Shown here: one piece after another, positions 1 through 7,111 of the stretch
How the letters are laid out: each line of letters begins with the position of its first letter
Numbering within the stretch: position 1 is the stretch's first letter
Assembly (NCBI GenBank): GCA_945981915.1
Contig: CAMFRJ010000005.1
Span: forward strand, 1 to 15,961
Source of the DNA: an uncultured Erysipelotrichaceae bacterium
GTDB taxonomy: Bacteria > Bacillota_I > Bacilli_A > Erysipelotrichales > Coprobacillaceae
Length of the DNA stretch: 15,961 bases
Direction: 5' to 3'
Notes under the pieces: generated by a model
The model's input: the letters and a program-made list of their open reading frames with translations, nothing else
Told to the model about the DNA's origin: nothing
Databases searched by the model: none
Program-made: the position numbers and the translations under genes

Positions 1-51
1 AAATATATATGTGAAAAAGTTTATAAAAAGATATTAAAAAAATTAAAGTAG
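1..51 (+). CDS. 3' end of an unidentified upstream gene (partial)
   Basis: Frame 1 is open from the window edge to a TAG at 49-51 and encodes a lysine-rich tail (KYICEKVYKKILKKLK). The stop sits inside the ribosome-binding region of mtaB (AGGTG at 50-54), which is the spacing expected for adjacent genes in an operon. Sixteen residues are too few to identify a family. The stretch is so AT-rich that it could also be non-coding. Confidence 0.35.
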   Translation, partial: KYICEKVYKKILKKLK

Positions 52-59
52 GTGAAATC

Positions 60-1343
60 ATGAAAATTGCAATTCATACTTTAGGGTGTAAAGTGAATTC
101 ATATGAATCGGAAGCGATGATTGAATTGTTTAAACAGGAAGGTTATGAAGAGGTATCTTTTAAAGAATTAGCGGATGTATATGTCATCAATACATGTACA
201 GTCACAAATACCGGTGATAGTAAATCTAGACAGATGATTAGGAAAGCAATCAGAAAAAATCCAGAAGCTGTCATTTGTGTAGTGGGGTGTTATAGTCAGA
301 TTGCTCCTGATGATATTAAGAATATTGATGGTGTCAGTGTTGTTTTAGGTACACAATTTAGAAATGAAATTGTGGATCTGGTCAAACAATTTCAACAAGA
401 TCAAAAACAGATTGTGAAAGTGAAGGATGTGATGAGGCTCAAAACATTTGAAGATCTCAATATTGATCATTTTTCAAACACACGTGCCTTTTTAAAGATC
501 CAAGATGGATGTAATAATTTTTGTACGTATTGTATCATTCCTTATGCAAGAGGACGCGTACGTTCAAGAAGCCCAGAAAGTGTCTTAAGGCAGGCTCAGG
601 AATTAGTTGATCATGGGTACTATGAAATTGTCTTAACAGGAATTCATACAGCTGGCTATGGAGAAGATCTTGATGATTATAGTTTTTATGATTTGTTGGT
701 AGATCTTATTAAAATCAAAGGATTAAAACGCTTACGTATTTCTTCTATTGAAACAAGCCAGATACCAGATGAAATGATCGATCTGATTGCTTCTTCACAT
801 GTCATTGTTGATCATTTACATGTTCCTTTACAATCAGGTTGTGATGAAACATTAAAAAGGATGAATCGAAAATACAATTGTGAGACATATTATCAAAAGC
901 TTTCGCACATCAAAGAGAAAATACCTGATATCGTTTTTACAACTGATGTGATTGTTGGATTTCCAGGAGAAACTGAAGAAGAGTTTGAAAAAACTTATCA
1001 GTTTATTGAAAAGGTTGGTTTTACTCAGTTACATGTTTTTCCATATTCACCAAGGCGTGGTACACCAGCAGCAAAAATGGACAATCAAATTGCTGATACT
1101 ATCAAACATGAAAGAGTCAATCGCTTAATTGAATTGTCACATCAATTGAATAGTCAGTATGCAAAAAGTCAAATTGGCAAAACATTGAGAGTTTTGTTTG
1201 AAAAAGAAGAAGATGGTTTTTTCATTGGCCATGGCGATAATTATTTATTAGTGAAGGTCTCAAGTGATGATCGATTGATAGGACAAATAAGAGATGTTAT
1301 AATTGAATCATATGATGAGATCTTATTTGGAAGAGTGATTTAA
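60..1343 (+). CDS. mtaB: tRNA (t6A37) methylthiotransferase MtaB
   Basis: This is a radical-SAM methylthiotransferase that converts t6A (or its cyclic form) at position 37 of ANN-decoding tRNAs to the 2-methylthio derivative in the cytosol. The 427-aa protein has the full three-part layout. The N-terminal MTTase domain carries its cluster cysteines C10 (LGCKVN), C46 (INTCTVTN) and C77 (VGCYSQ). The radical-SAM core has C151, C155 and C158 (CNNFCTYC, followed by IIPYARGR). A C-terminal segment of about 60 residues sits where the TRAM tRNA-binding domain lies in the family. LGCKVN plus IIPYARGR separates MtaB from MiaB and RimO. The start at 60 is preceded by AGGTG at 50-54. The stop abuts the ATG of the next gene with no gap, so the two are probably co-transcribed and translationally coupled. 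No defect is visible. Confidence 0.95.
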   Translation: MKIAIHTLGCKVNSYESEAMIELFKQEGYEEVSFKELADVYVINTCTVTNTGDSKSRQMIRKAIRKNPEAVICVVGCYSQIAPDDIKNIDGVSVVLGTQFRNEIVDLVKQFQQDQKQIVKVKDVMRLKTFEDLNIDHFSNTRAFLKIQDGCNNFCTYCIIPYARGRVRSRSPESVLRQAQELVDHGYYEIVLTGIHTAGYGEDLDDYSFYDLLVDLIKIKGLKRLRISSIETSQIPDEMIDLIASSHVIVDHLHVPLQSGCDETLKRMNRKYNCETYYQKLSHIKEKIPDIVFTTDVIVGFPGETEEEFEKTYQFIEKVGFTQLHVFPYSPRRGTPAAKMDNQIADTIKHERVNRLIELSHQLNSQYAKSQIGKTLRVLFEKEEDGFFIGHGDNYLLVKVSSDDRLIGQIRDVIIESYDEILFGRVI

Positions 1344-2798
1344 ATGAAAAGATTAAATGAGTTGTTTGATATTGATAATGATATGAAAATCTATTCAATT
1401 CATAGTGATTCAAGATATGTGAGACCGTATTCTGTTTTCTTTTGTATTGAAGGATTAAGTGTTGATGGACATCGTTATGTTGAAGACGCTATTTTTCAAG
1501 GTGCAAAAGTGATTGTTCATACAAAAGATATCCCTTATCGAGATCATATCATTTATATCAAAGTTGAAGATGCTTTAGAAGAATTGAATCGAGTGGCAAA
1601 TATCTTTTATGATTATCCAAGTAAAAAGATGCATACGATTGCAGTGACTGGAACAAGTGGAAAAACAATCGTTGCTTCCCTTGTTAAGGGAATCATGGAT
1701 AATTATTGTAAAGCAGCTTATATGGGTACAATATCTTTAGAATATGATGGTATCAAAGAACAATGTCCTTATACAACTCCAGAAACACTCTATGTTCAAT
1801 CAAAAATGGCAGATATGGTCAAGCGCGGTGTGAAAGTCGTAGCAATGGAAGCCAGCAGCCATGGTTTGGCACTCAAAAGAATTGATGGTATTGATTTTAA
1901 TACGGCTGTTTTAACACACATTGAAAATGAACATTTAGATTTTCATGGAACGAGAGAAAGATATATTGCCAGTAAGAAAAAACTTTTTGAGATGCTTTCT
2001 ACGAATGCTTTGGCTGTGTTAAATAAAGATGATGATGTCTATGAAGAATTTAAAGCTGCCACAAAGGCAAGAGTTGTCAGTTATGGAATTGAAAATGAAA
2101 GTGAGATCATGGCGAAAGATATCCAATTATTTATCGACCACAGTGAGTTTGATTTGATCTTAAAAGGAAATACATATCATATTGATTGTCCTTTGTTGGC
2201 AAGATTTAATATTTATAATGTTTTGGCAACGGTTGGTGTTTTGATTGGTTTAGGTTTTGATGATCGCATGATTGTTGATGCGATCCAACATCTCAAACCA
2301 GTTGAAGGAAGAATGGAATTTATTCCTAATCGACATAAGATCACGATTATTGTTGATTATTGTCAACATACCAGAGATTACAAAAGAGTTTTTGAATTCG
2401 CTCAAGAGGTCGCTAGAGGAAGAATTATTGCCGTGTTAGGGGCTCCTAGTAAAAGACATATGAAAAGAAGAAAGTCTTTAGGCAAATTAGCCAATCAATA
2501 TCTCGATCATGCTATCTTGACACAGGTGGATAATAGAGGAGAGAATATAGAGGATATCTGCTATGAAATTCAAGAAGAAATTAAAGATATTCCTAGCATC
2601 ATCATTACAAAAAGATCTGTTGCAGTAGAGCAGGCCATAGAGCAGGCTTGTCCTGGAGATGTTGTTTTGCTTCTAGGGAAAGGGCATGAAAAGTTTATCT
2701 CTTTAGAAGTTGGTCAAGAATATTATGCAGGAGATAAAGAAATAGCTCTTGAATCATTAAAAAGAATCTATGAAGGAGAAAATGAAGATGAATTATAA
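1344..2798 (+). CDS. murE: MurE-type Mur ligase, divergent in C-terminal motifs
   Basis: This belongs to the family that adds the third amino acid to UDP-MurNAc-L-Ala-D-Glu in peptidoglycan synthesis, using ATP in the cytosol. The 484-aa protein shows the MurE N-terminal domain (SDSR at 21-24, DGHRYVEDA at 41-49), the ATP P-loop TGTSGKT at 102-108, TTPET at 144-148, EASSHGL at 169-175, NEHLDFHGT at 195-203, and SKKKLF at 210-215, which holds the lysine expected to be carbamoylated. GKGHEKF at 445-451 closes the fold. The C-terminal substrate motifs are off-consensus. VDYCQHTRD (337-345) stands where VDYAHTPD is usual. APSKRHMKR stands where the GDRD-containing motif is usual. DNRGEN (396-401) stands where DNPR (diaminopimelate) or DNPA (lysine) is usual. 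Family is clear, but the amino acid added is not; it may be a paralogue of the main MurE. The start abuts the mtaB stop, with only a weak Shine-Dalgarno (GGAAGAG). Confidence 0.82.
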   Translation: MKRLNELFDIDNDMKIYSIHSDSRYVRPYSVFFCIEGLSVDGHRYVEDAIFQGAKVIVHTKDIPYRDHIIYIKVEDALEELNRVANIFYDYPSKKMHTIAVTGTSGKTIVASLVKGIMDNYCKAAYMGTISLEYDGIKEQCPYTTPETLYVQSKMADMVKRGVKVVAMEASSHGLALKRIDGIDFNTAVLTHIENEHLDFHGTRERYIASKKKLFEMLSTNALAVLNKDDDVYEEFKAATKARVVSYGIENESEIMAKDIQLFIDHSEFDLILKGNTYHIDCPLLARFNIYNVLATVGVLIGLGFDDRMIVDAIQHLKPVEGRMEFIPNRHKITIIVDYCQHTRDYKRVFEFAQEVARGRIIAVLGAPSKRHMKRRKSLGKLANQYLDHAILTQVDNRGENIEDICYEIQEEIKDIPSIIITKRSVAVEQAIEQACPGDVVLLLGKGHEKFISLEVGQEYYAGDKEIALESLKRIYEGENEDEL

Positions 2799-3450
2799 TA
2801 AGATGATTGATCATACTGTTTTAAAAGCAGATACAACTTTAGAAACAGTGAAAAAAATTTTAGACGAAGCTATTGAATATGGTTTTGCTTCGGTATGTAT
2901 TAATCCTTGTCATGTCAAATATGCTGCGCAATATTTAAAAGACAGCGATGTGAAAGTATGTACTGTTATTGGTTTCCCTTTAGGTGCCACAACGAGTGCG
3001 ACAAAAGCTTTTGAAACAAAAGAAGCGATTGCTAATGGGGCAGATGAAATCGATATGGTCATGAATATTGGTGCAATGAAGGATCATCGTGATGATGATG
3101 TTCTCCAAGACATCAAAGCAGTCGTTGAGGCAGCTGCAGGCAAAATTGTCAAAGTTATCTTAGAAACATGTTTGCTAAGTCAAGAAGAAATCGTTAGAGC
3201 TTGCCAAATTTGTCAAGAAGCGGGAGCTGATTTTGTAAAGACCAGTACAGGTTTTTCTACAAGAGGGGCAACTATTGATGATGTCAAAATTATGAAGGCA
3301 ACTGTCGGTGATACGATGAAAGTAAAAGCTGCTGGTGGAGTAAGAACATATGAAGATATGGTAAGAATTGTCGAAGCAGGAGCAGATCGCATTGGAACAA
3401 GTTCAGGATGTTCTTTAGTACAAGGAAAACCTTCAAAAAGTGATTATTAG
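2788..3450 (+). CDS. deoC: Deoxyribose-phosphate aldolase DeoC
   Basis: DeoC cleaves 2-deoxy-D-ribose 5-phosphate to glyceraldehyde 3-phosphate and acetaldehyde, the last step of deoxynucleoside catabolism, in the cytosol. The class I aldolase residues are present: D89 in [10 protein letters not shown], the Schiff-base lysine K151 in VKTSTGF, and the proton-relay K180 in VKAAGGVRT. The phosphate-binding end GTSSG (203-207) is intact. At 220 aa the length is normal. An in-frame ATG exists at 2770, but AAGGAG at 2773-2778 lies 9 nt before the ATG at 2788, which is the better start ([10 protein letters not shown]). That start overlaps the Mur ligase end by 11 nt, implying coupled translation. 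The stop codon is the first part of a terminator stem. No other nucleoside-catabolism gene is in view, so its place beside mtaB and a Mur ligase looks like convenience rather than a pathway. Confidence 0.95.
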   Translation: MNYNKMIDHTVLKADTTLETVKKILDEAIEYGFASVCINPCHVKYAAQYLKDSDVKVCTVIGFPLGATTSATKAFETKEAIANGADEIDMVMNIGAMKDHRDDDVLQDIKAVVEAAAGKIVKVILETCLLSQEEIVRACQICQEAGADFVKTSTGFSTRGATIDDVKIMKATVGDTMKVKAAGGVRTYEDMVRIVEAGADRIGTSSGCSLVQGKPSKSDY

Positions 3451-3471
3451 ACGGCTAACACCGTCTTTTTT
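3449..3471 (+). terminator. Rho-independent terminator after deoC
   Basis: A 6-bp stem AGACGG (3449-3454) / CCGTCT (3461-3466) encloses the loop CTAACA and runs into six T residues at 3466-3471. The stem begins in the deoC stop codon. It closes the mtaB-murE-deoC transcript. Confidence 0.8.
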
Positions 3472-3478
3472 CTATACT

Positions 3479-3508
3479 AAAAAGAAGCCTTTTTTATAAG
3501 CTTCTTTT
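3479..3508 (-). terminator. Terminator of the PRD-protein gene
   Basis: The 9-bp inverted repeat AAAAGAAGC (3480-3488) / GCTTCTTTT (3500-3508) has an 11-nt loop. Read on the minus strand, it forms a hairpin whose 3' arm ends in UUUU. The stop codon of the PRD gene (3494-3496) is inside the loop. The U tract is short and partly inside the stem, so strength is uncertain. Confidence 0.6.
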
Positions 3509-4180
3509 ATCATTTTTGATTGATACTAAAAAATGTAATGCCAAATATGCTACTTCTTCATCTATAAAACGTTTTTTATAAAATTTTTCAACTTCATCAT
3601 TGATGATTTGAGCCATATCAAATTCTTTTTTATGTCTTGCTTTGATCTTATCAAGCAAAGGATTGTTTATTTGATCGTCATTTAACAATCTTTCAATCGC
3701 AGGACTCAAATGTAATCCTAGACCAATAAGTAACTTTTCGTCATTTCTAAAATCACAACCAGTCTTTTCAAATATTGTTTGAAAAGTATGTGTTAAAATA
3801 TCATAGATATCATCATCTAATAAGTTGAGACCAGAATTAAATTCAACATCAAGTGTATCTAGTTTAGAAAGATACATTGAAATAAGGGCTTCTTCAGATT
3901 CTGGGAATTGAATATGATATTTTAATTTTAACTCATCACATAAATCAACAGCAATCTGATAATTCTTATTCATTTTATAAGATGCAATTTGACCTTGGCT
4001 TAAAGGAATATAAGTGTTTGATTTAAGTCTGATCAAAGCAACTGCTAAATGAACGGCTAAGTGATGGATAATATGTGGTGCTAAAGATAAGTTTTCTTTC
4101 TTGACGGTAGCGTTTACAATTGTAAGCAATTCTTTTTTGTATGTTTCAAAGTCTTCGTTAATTGTCTTATCTTGAATCAT
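3494..4180 (-). CDS. PRD-only regulator (two PTS-regulation domains, no output domain)
   Basis: PRDs are histidine-phosphorylated by the sugar phosphotransferase system and control LicT/BglG antiterminators and LevR/MtlR activators. This 228-aa protein looks like the two PRDs of such a regulator. PRD1 spans roughly residues 12-112, with H44 in HLAVALIRLK at the first conserved His site. PRD2 spans roughly 118-222, with H157 in GLGLHLSPAIERL and H216 in EEVAYLALHF. The second PRD1 site is changed: in EEALISMYL a tyrosine (Y103) stands where histidine is usual. The roughly 55-60-residue RNA-binding (CAT) domain that precedes PRD1 in antiterminators is absent, and no helix-turn-helix or EII-like domain is seen. 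It must therefore act through a partner or as a phosphorylation sensor. AAGGAG (plus-strand 4189-4194) lies 8 nt before the ATG. It is divergent from the pfl operon, which suggests a link to fermentation control, but that is inference. Confidence 0.8.
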   Translation of the reverse strand: MIQDKTINEDFETYKKELLTIVNATVKKENLSLAPHIIHHLAVHLAVALIRLKSNTYIPLSQGQIASYKMNKNYQIAVDLCDELKLKYHIQFPESEEALISMYLSKLDTLDVEFNSGLNLLDDDIYDILTHTFQTIFEKTGCDFRNDEKLLIGLGLHLSPAIERLLNDDQINNPLLDKIKARHKKEFDMAQIINDEVEKFYKKRFIDEEVAYLALHFLVSIKNDKRSL

Positions 4181-4214
4181 TATAAAATCTCCTTAAAATC
4201 ACTATGTATAATAT

Positions 4215-4243
4215 AATATAAAATGAATGAGAAATCTAGTAAA
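4215..4243 (-). promoter_or_regulatory. Probable promoter of the PRD gene
   Basis: On the minus strand, TTTACT (4243-4238) is followed after 17 nt by TATATT (4220-4215). Other -10-like hexamers overlap in this AT stretch (TATTAT at 4213-4208), so the exact choice is uncertain. One copy of the 17-bp repeat lies in the spacer and the other covers the -35. Confidence 0.45.
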
Positions 4244-4257
4244 ATGAATGAGAAATC
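4220..4257. repeat. Two exact 17-bp direct repeats, 21-bp period
   Basis: AAAATGAATGAGAAATC occurs at 4220-4236 and again, identically, at 4241-4257, separated by TAGT. The 21-bp period is about two helical turns, so both copies face the same side of the DNA. They overlap the proposed promoter of the PRD gene, as operator sites would. The bound protein is unknown. Confidence 0.75.
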
Positions 4258-4258
4258 C

Positions 4259-4273
4259 AATGAAATATTCATT
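4259..4273. promoter_or_regulatory. Short palindrome next to the direct repeats
   Basis: AATGAA (4259-4264) and TTCATT (4268-4273) form 6-bp arms around ATA. The half-site AATGAA is also part of both 17-bp repeats (4222-4227 and 4243-4248), so this may be a third, inverted element for the same protein. It may also be chance in AT-rich DNA. Confidence 0.35.
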
Positions 4274-4348
4274 TTGGCATATATGTAAGAAAAAATAGAA
4301 AGCTATTGATATATGAAAAGTAGGTTGCTGGTATAGACAAAAAAACAT

Positions 4349-4371
4349 ATGATAATATGAAACATTATCAT
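4349..4371. promoter_or_regulatory. 8-bp inverted repeat abutting the pfl -35 (candidate operator)
   Basis: ATGATAAT (4349-4356) and ATTATCAT (4364-4371) are perfect inverted arms with a 7-bp spacer. The right arm reaches the first base of the pfl -35. The half-sites TGATAAT/ATTATCA equal those of the Fur 7-1-7 consensus, but the spacer is 7 bp instead of 1, so canonical Fur or PerR binding is not expected. The position suits either repression or class-II-type activation. Confidence 0.5.
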
Positions 4372-4399
4372 TGTTTAAGTGTATCTCTAATGATATAAT
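4371..4399 (+). promoter_or_regulatory. Sigma-A promoter of the split pfl operon
   Basis: TTGTTT (4371-4376) is followed after exactly 17 nt by a perfect TATAAT (4394-4399). Transcription would start near 4406, leaving a short leader of about 26 nt before the ATG at 4432. This is the best match to consensus in the window and fits a highly expressed fermentation gene. Confidence 0.75.
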
Positions 4400-4431
4400 A
4401 TGGGCGAACATTATGTACAGGGGGAAAGAAA

Positions 4432-6495
4432 ATGACTTTCAAAGAAAAATGGAATGATGCTTGGGAAGGTTTCCAAGCAGGAAAATGGAACAAAGAAGTT
4501 AATTTAAGAGACTTCATCCAACTTAACTATACTCCTTATGATGGGGATGATTCTTTCTTGGCTGGGCCAACACAAAACACAAAAGATCTATGGGCTCAAG
4601 TTATGCAATTGACAAAAGAAGAAAGAGAACGTGGTGGAGTTTGGGATATGGATACAAAAGTGGTATCTACTTTAACTTCACATGATGCTGGATATTTAGA
4701 TAGATCTAAGGAAAAAATTGTAGGTGTTCAAACTGATAAACCTTTCAAAAGATCTTTACAACCATTTGGAGGAATTCGTATTGCTGAACAAGCATGTGAA
4801 ACAAATGGTTATAAAGTAGATCCAGAAATTTCATATATTTTCAGAGAATATAGAAAAACACATAATCAAGGTGTATTTGATGTATATACTCCTGAAATTA
4901 GAGCATGTCGTTCTGCTCATATCATCACTGGATTACCTGATGGTTATGGGCGTGGTCGTATCATTGGTGACTATAGAAGAGTGGCTTTATACGGTGTTGA
5001 TAAATTAATTGAAGATAAAAGAAACCAATTAGCAACTACTCAAAAGAGAATGACTTCAAAAGTTATTCAATTACGTGAAGAATTATCTGAACAAATTAGA
5101 GCTTTAGGTGAATTAAAAGAAATGGCTGCTAAATATGGTTGTGATATTTCTAAACCTGCAACAAATGCTCAAGAAGCAATTCAATGGACTTATTTTGGGT
5201 ATTTAGGTGCTGTTAAAGAACAAAACGGTGCGGCAATGTCTTTAGGACGTACTTCAACATTTATTGATATTTATATTGAAAGAGATTTGAAAAAAGGTTT
5301 ATACACTGAAGAAGAAATTCAAGAGTTCATCGATCATTTCATTATGAAATTGAGAATTGTTAAATTTGCAAGAACTCCAGAATATAACTCAATCTTTGCA
5401 GGTGATCCTACTTGGGTTACTGAATCAATCGGTGGTGTTGGTGTTGACGGAAGACACATGGTTACAAAGACATCATTTAGATATTTACACACATTACAAA
5501 ATTTAGGGGCTGCACCAGAACCAAACTTAACAGTTTTATGGTCAACTCGTTTACCTAAAAACTTTAAAGCATTCTGTGCAAAGATCTCTATTGAAACTTC
5601 ATCAATCCAATATGAAAATGATGATTTGATGAGAGTGACTCATGGTGATGATTATGCAATTGCATGTTGTGTTTCTTCAATGAGAGTTGGTAAAGAAATG
5701 CAATTCTTTGGTGCACGTGCAAACTTAGCAAAATGTTTATTATACGCAATCAATGGTGGTGTTGATGAAAAAACAAAAAAACAAGTAGGTCCTAAATATC
5801 GTCCAGTAGAAGGTGATTATTTAGATTACAATGATGTGATTTCAAAATACACTGATATGATGCAATGGTTAGCAGGTGTTTATGTTAACGCATTAAATAT
5901 CATTCATTATATGCATGATAAATATGCATACGAAAGAATCCAAATGGCTTTACATGATAGAGAAGTCAGAAGATATTTCGCAACTGGGTTAGCTGGATTA
6001 TCAGTTGTTACTGATTCATTATCAGCAATTAAATATGCAAAGGTAAAATGTATTAGAGATGAAGATGGTATTGTTGTTGATTATGAAGTAGAAGGTGATT
6101 ATCCAAAATATGGTAATGATGATGACAGAGCTGATGAAATTGCAAGCTGGTTAGTTGAAACATTCATGGCAATGGTACGTTCTCATCATACTTATAGAGA
6201 TTCTTATCCAACAACTTCTATCTTAACAATTACTTCAAATGTTGTTTATGGTAAAGCAACAGGAAATACACCTGATGGAAGAAAAGCAGGTCAACCATTT
6301 GCACCAGGGGCTAACCCAATGCATGGTAGAGATTCTCATGGAGCTATTGCTTCATTATCATCAGTTGCAAAATTACCATTTAAAGATGCACAAGATGGTA
6401 TTTCCAATACATTTACAGTTATTCCAGGTGCATTAGGAAAAGATCTTGAAGTATTCTCTGGGGAATTAGATATTGAATCTATCAAAGGAGAATAA
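4432..6495 (+). CDS. pflB: Pyruvate formate-lyase catalytic core lacking its glycyl-radical domain
   Basis: PFL (formate C-acetyltransferase) converts pyruvate and CoA to acetyl-CoA and formate using a glycyl radical and a catalytic cysteine pair. This 687-aa protein follows PflB closely from its N-terminus. It has [13 protein letters not shown] at 107-119, [20 protein letters not shown] at 157-176, and adjacent catalytic cysteines C412 and C413 in [28 protein letters not shown] at 612-631 and [14 protein letters not shown] at 658-671 complete the barrel. Intact PflB is about 760 aa and continues through a linker into the RVSGYA radical domain. Here the protein stops at 687 with an unrelated tail ([16 protein letters not shown]). 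The missing part is the separate gene at 6726-6968. AGGGGG (4419-4424) lies 7 nt before the ATG. Two small genes follow at 2 and 21 nt. No activase gene is in the window. This looks like a true split, not a frameshift, because both downstream genes have strong ribosome sites. Confidence 0.93.
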   Translation: MTFKEKWNDAWEGFQAGKWNKEVNLRDFIQLNYTPYDGDDSFLAGPTQNTKDLWAQVMQLTKEERERGGVWDMDTKVVSTLTSHDAGYLDRSKEKIVGVQTDKPFKRSLQPFGGIRIAEQACETNGYKVDPEISYIFREYRKTHNQGVFDVYTPEIRACRSAHIITGLPDGYGRGRIIGDYRRVALYGVDKLIEDKRNQLATTQKRMTSKVIQLREELSEQIRALGELKEMAAKYGCDISKPATNAQEAIQWTYFGYLGAVKEQNGAAMSLGRTSTFIDIYIERDLKKGLYTEEEIQEFIDHFIMKLRIVKFARTPEYNSIFAGDPTWVTESIGGVGVDGRHMVTKTSFRYLHTLQNLGAAPEPNLTVLWSTRLPKNFKAFCAKISIETSSIQYENDDLMRVTHGDDYAIACCVSSMRVGKEMQFFGARANLAKCLLYAINGGVDEKTKKQVGPKYRPVEGDYLDYNDVISKYTDMMQWLAGVYVNALNIIHYMHDKYAYERIQMALHDREVRRYFATGLAGLSVVTDSLSAIKYAKVKCIRDEDGIVVDYEVEGDYPKYGNDDDRADEIASWLVETFMAMVRSHHTYRDSYPTTSILTITSNVVYGKATGNTPDGRKAGQPFAPGANPMHGRDSHGAIASLSSVAKLPFKDAQDGISNTFTVIPGALGKDLEVFSGELDIESIKGE

Positions 6496-6497
6496 TC

Positions 6498-6704
6498 ATG
6501 GCAGATCAAAAAGAAATTGATTCTTTAATCGCTATGCTTGATGGTCATATGGCACAAGGGTCAGGACACATCAATATCACTGTAAATGATGAAAATTCTA
6601 TCCAGATGGAAGAAGTGAAGATTCAGCAACAAATGGATTGTGATCTTGGTGATACATGTTGTAAGATTCCTAACCTTCCTATGGAAGATGATGATTTATA
6701 TTAA
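6498..6704 (+). CDS. 68-aa protein resembling the start of the PFL radical domain, with a Cys-containing acidic tail
   Basis: I do not recognise this as a named family. Residues 8-29 align without gaps to residues 9-30 of the glycyl-radical protein encoded next. They share D-x-L, MLD, G, H, N and V (9 identities in 22 positions), with the pattern GHINITV against HHLNVNV. After that the similarity ends: there is no RVSGYA and so no radical glycine. Instead the chain has C48, C54 and C55 (CDLGDTCC) and ends acidic (EDDDLY). It starts 2 nt after the pfl core stop, with AAAGGAG at 6484-6490 giving 7-nt spacing, so it is surely translated. It may dock at the same site on the core as the radical domain, as a scaffold, a placeholder or a metal/redox-sensing partner; all of these are inference. 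Confidence 0.8.
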   Translation: MADQKEIDSLIAMLDGHMAQGSGHINITVNDENSIQMEEVKIQQQMDCDLGDTCCKIPNLPMEDDDLY

Positions 6705-6725
6705 GAAATAAAGGAGATTAGAAAT

Positions 6726-6968
6726 ATGGCAGTTAGTGAACAACAAGTCGATAATTTAGTAGGAATGTTAGATGCTTATGCTCAAAAAGGTGGACATCAT
6801 TTAAATGTTAACGTTTTAAATAGAGATACTTTATTAGATGCACAAGCTCATCCTGAAAAATATCCTCAATTGACTATCCGTGTATCAGGATATGCTGTTA
6901 ACTTTGTCAAATTAACAAAAGAACAGCAAGATGATGTTATTTCAAGAACTTTCCATCAATCAATGTAA
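6726..6968 (+). CDS. grcA: Free-standing glycyl-radical domain of pyruvate formate-lyase (GrcA-like)
   Basis: This 80-aa protein is the C-terminal domain of PFL as a separate chain. [18 protein letters not shown] (22-39), HPEKYPQL (42-49) and [10 protein letters not shown] (51-60) match the end of PflB, and [18 protein letters not shown] (63-80) completes it. G55 is the glycine that the radical-SAM activase would oxidise. It lies 25 residues from the C-terminus, as in E. coli PflB. E. coli GrcA/YfiD is a longer relative (about 127 aa) that replaces this domain in damaged PFL. Here the core has no domain of its own, so this subunit must be essential rather than a repair spare. AAGGAG at 6711-6716 lies 9 nt before the ATG, and a terminator follows the stop closely. 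The first about 20 residues ([20 protein letters not shown]) correspond to the PFL linker ending NLxxxMDGYF. Confidence 0.93.
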   Translation: MAVSEQQVDNLVGMLDAYAQKGGHHLNVNVLNRDTLLDAQAHPEKYPQLTIRVSGYAVNFVKLTKEQQDDVISRTFHQSM

Positions 6969-6975
6969 TAGAATG

Positions 6976-7002
6976 AGGCTTGGGCTACCAAGTCTCTTTT
7001 TG
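6976..7002 (+). terminator. Rho-independent terminator of the split pfl operon
   Basis: GAGGCTTGG (6976-6984) pairs with CCAAGTCTC (6989-6997) around the loop GCTA, a 9-bp stem with one G-U pair, followed by five T residues (6998-7002). It lies just 3' of the glycyl-radical gene and separates pfl from opp. Confidence 0.85.
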
Positions 7003-7065
7003 AATAACGATTTAATAAAAAATAGTTATTTTAATTAATGATTATCAAAAACAAACAATTGTGTC

Positions 7066-7099
7066 ATTTTGTGGCTAATTTGTGTAGCAATCACAAAAT
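7066..7099. promoter_or_regulatory. Inverted repeat with TTGTG/CACAA half-sites upstream of opp
   Basis: ATTTTGTG (7066-7073) and CACAAAAT (7092-7099) are perfect 8-bp arms. Within them, TTGTG (7080-7084) and CACAA (7092-7096) form a tighter dyad with a 7-nt spacer. GCTA/TAGC (7074-7077, 7085-7088) adds further symmetry. The half-sites resemble Rex and CRP/FNR-type operators, but the tight dyad is one base shorter than the usual Rex spacing (TTGTG-N8-CACAA). It is about 50 bp upstream of the proposed opp -35, suitable for an upstream activator. Confidence 0.35.
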
Positions 7100-7111
7100 A
7101 ATTGTATTATT

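Noticed and set aside
2770..2787. Upstream ATGs (2770, 2782) as the deoC start.
   Set aside because: AAGGAG at 2773-2778 would lie inside or only 3 nt from those starts. The ATG at 2788 has the right spacing and gives the normal DeoC length.
4349..4371. Calling the inverted repeat a Fur or PerR box.
   Set aside because: The half-sites match Fur, but the 7-bp spacer replaces the 1-bp spacer of the consensus, so the named assignment is not supported.
4202..4411. Minus-strand 69-codon open frame in the pfl/PRD spacer.
   Set aside because: It has no ribosome site, low-complexity composition and overlaps both promoters and the repeats, so it is a chance frame in AT-rich DNA.
6470..6730. The PFL split as a sequencing frameshift in an ordinary pflB.
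   Set aside because: No frame between 6470 and 6726 restores the missing linker directly after ALGKD. A different 68-aa protein lies in between, and both small genes have good Shine-Dalgarno sites.
6498..6968. The 68-aa and 80-aa frames are in the same reading frame, separated by one TAA (6702-6704) and seven sense codons, so stop read-through could make one fused protein.
   Set aside because: TAA is an efficient stop, no read-through context is evident, and AAGGAG placed 9 nt before the second ATG explains separate translation. Worth testing by proteomics but not claimed.
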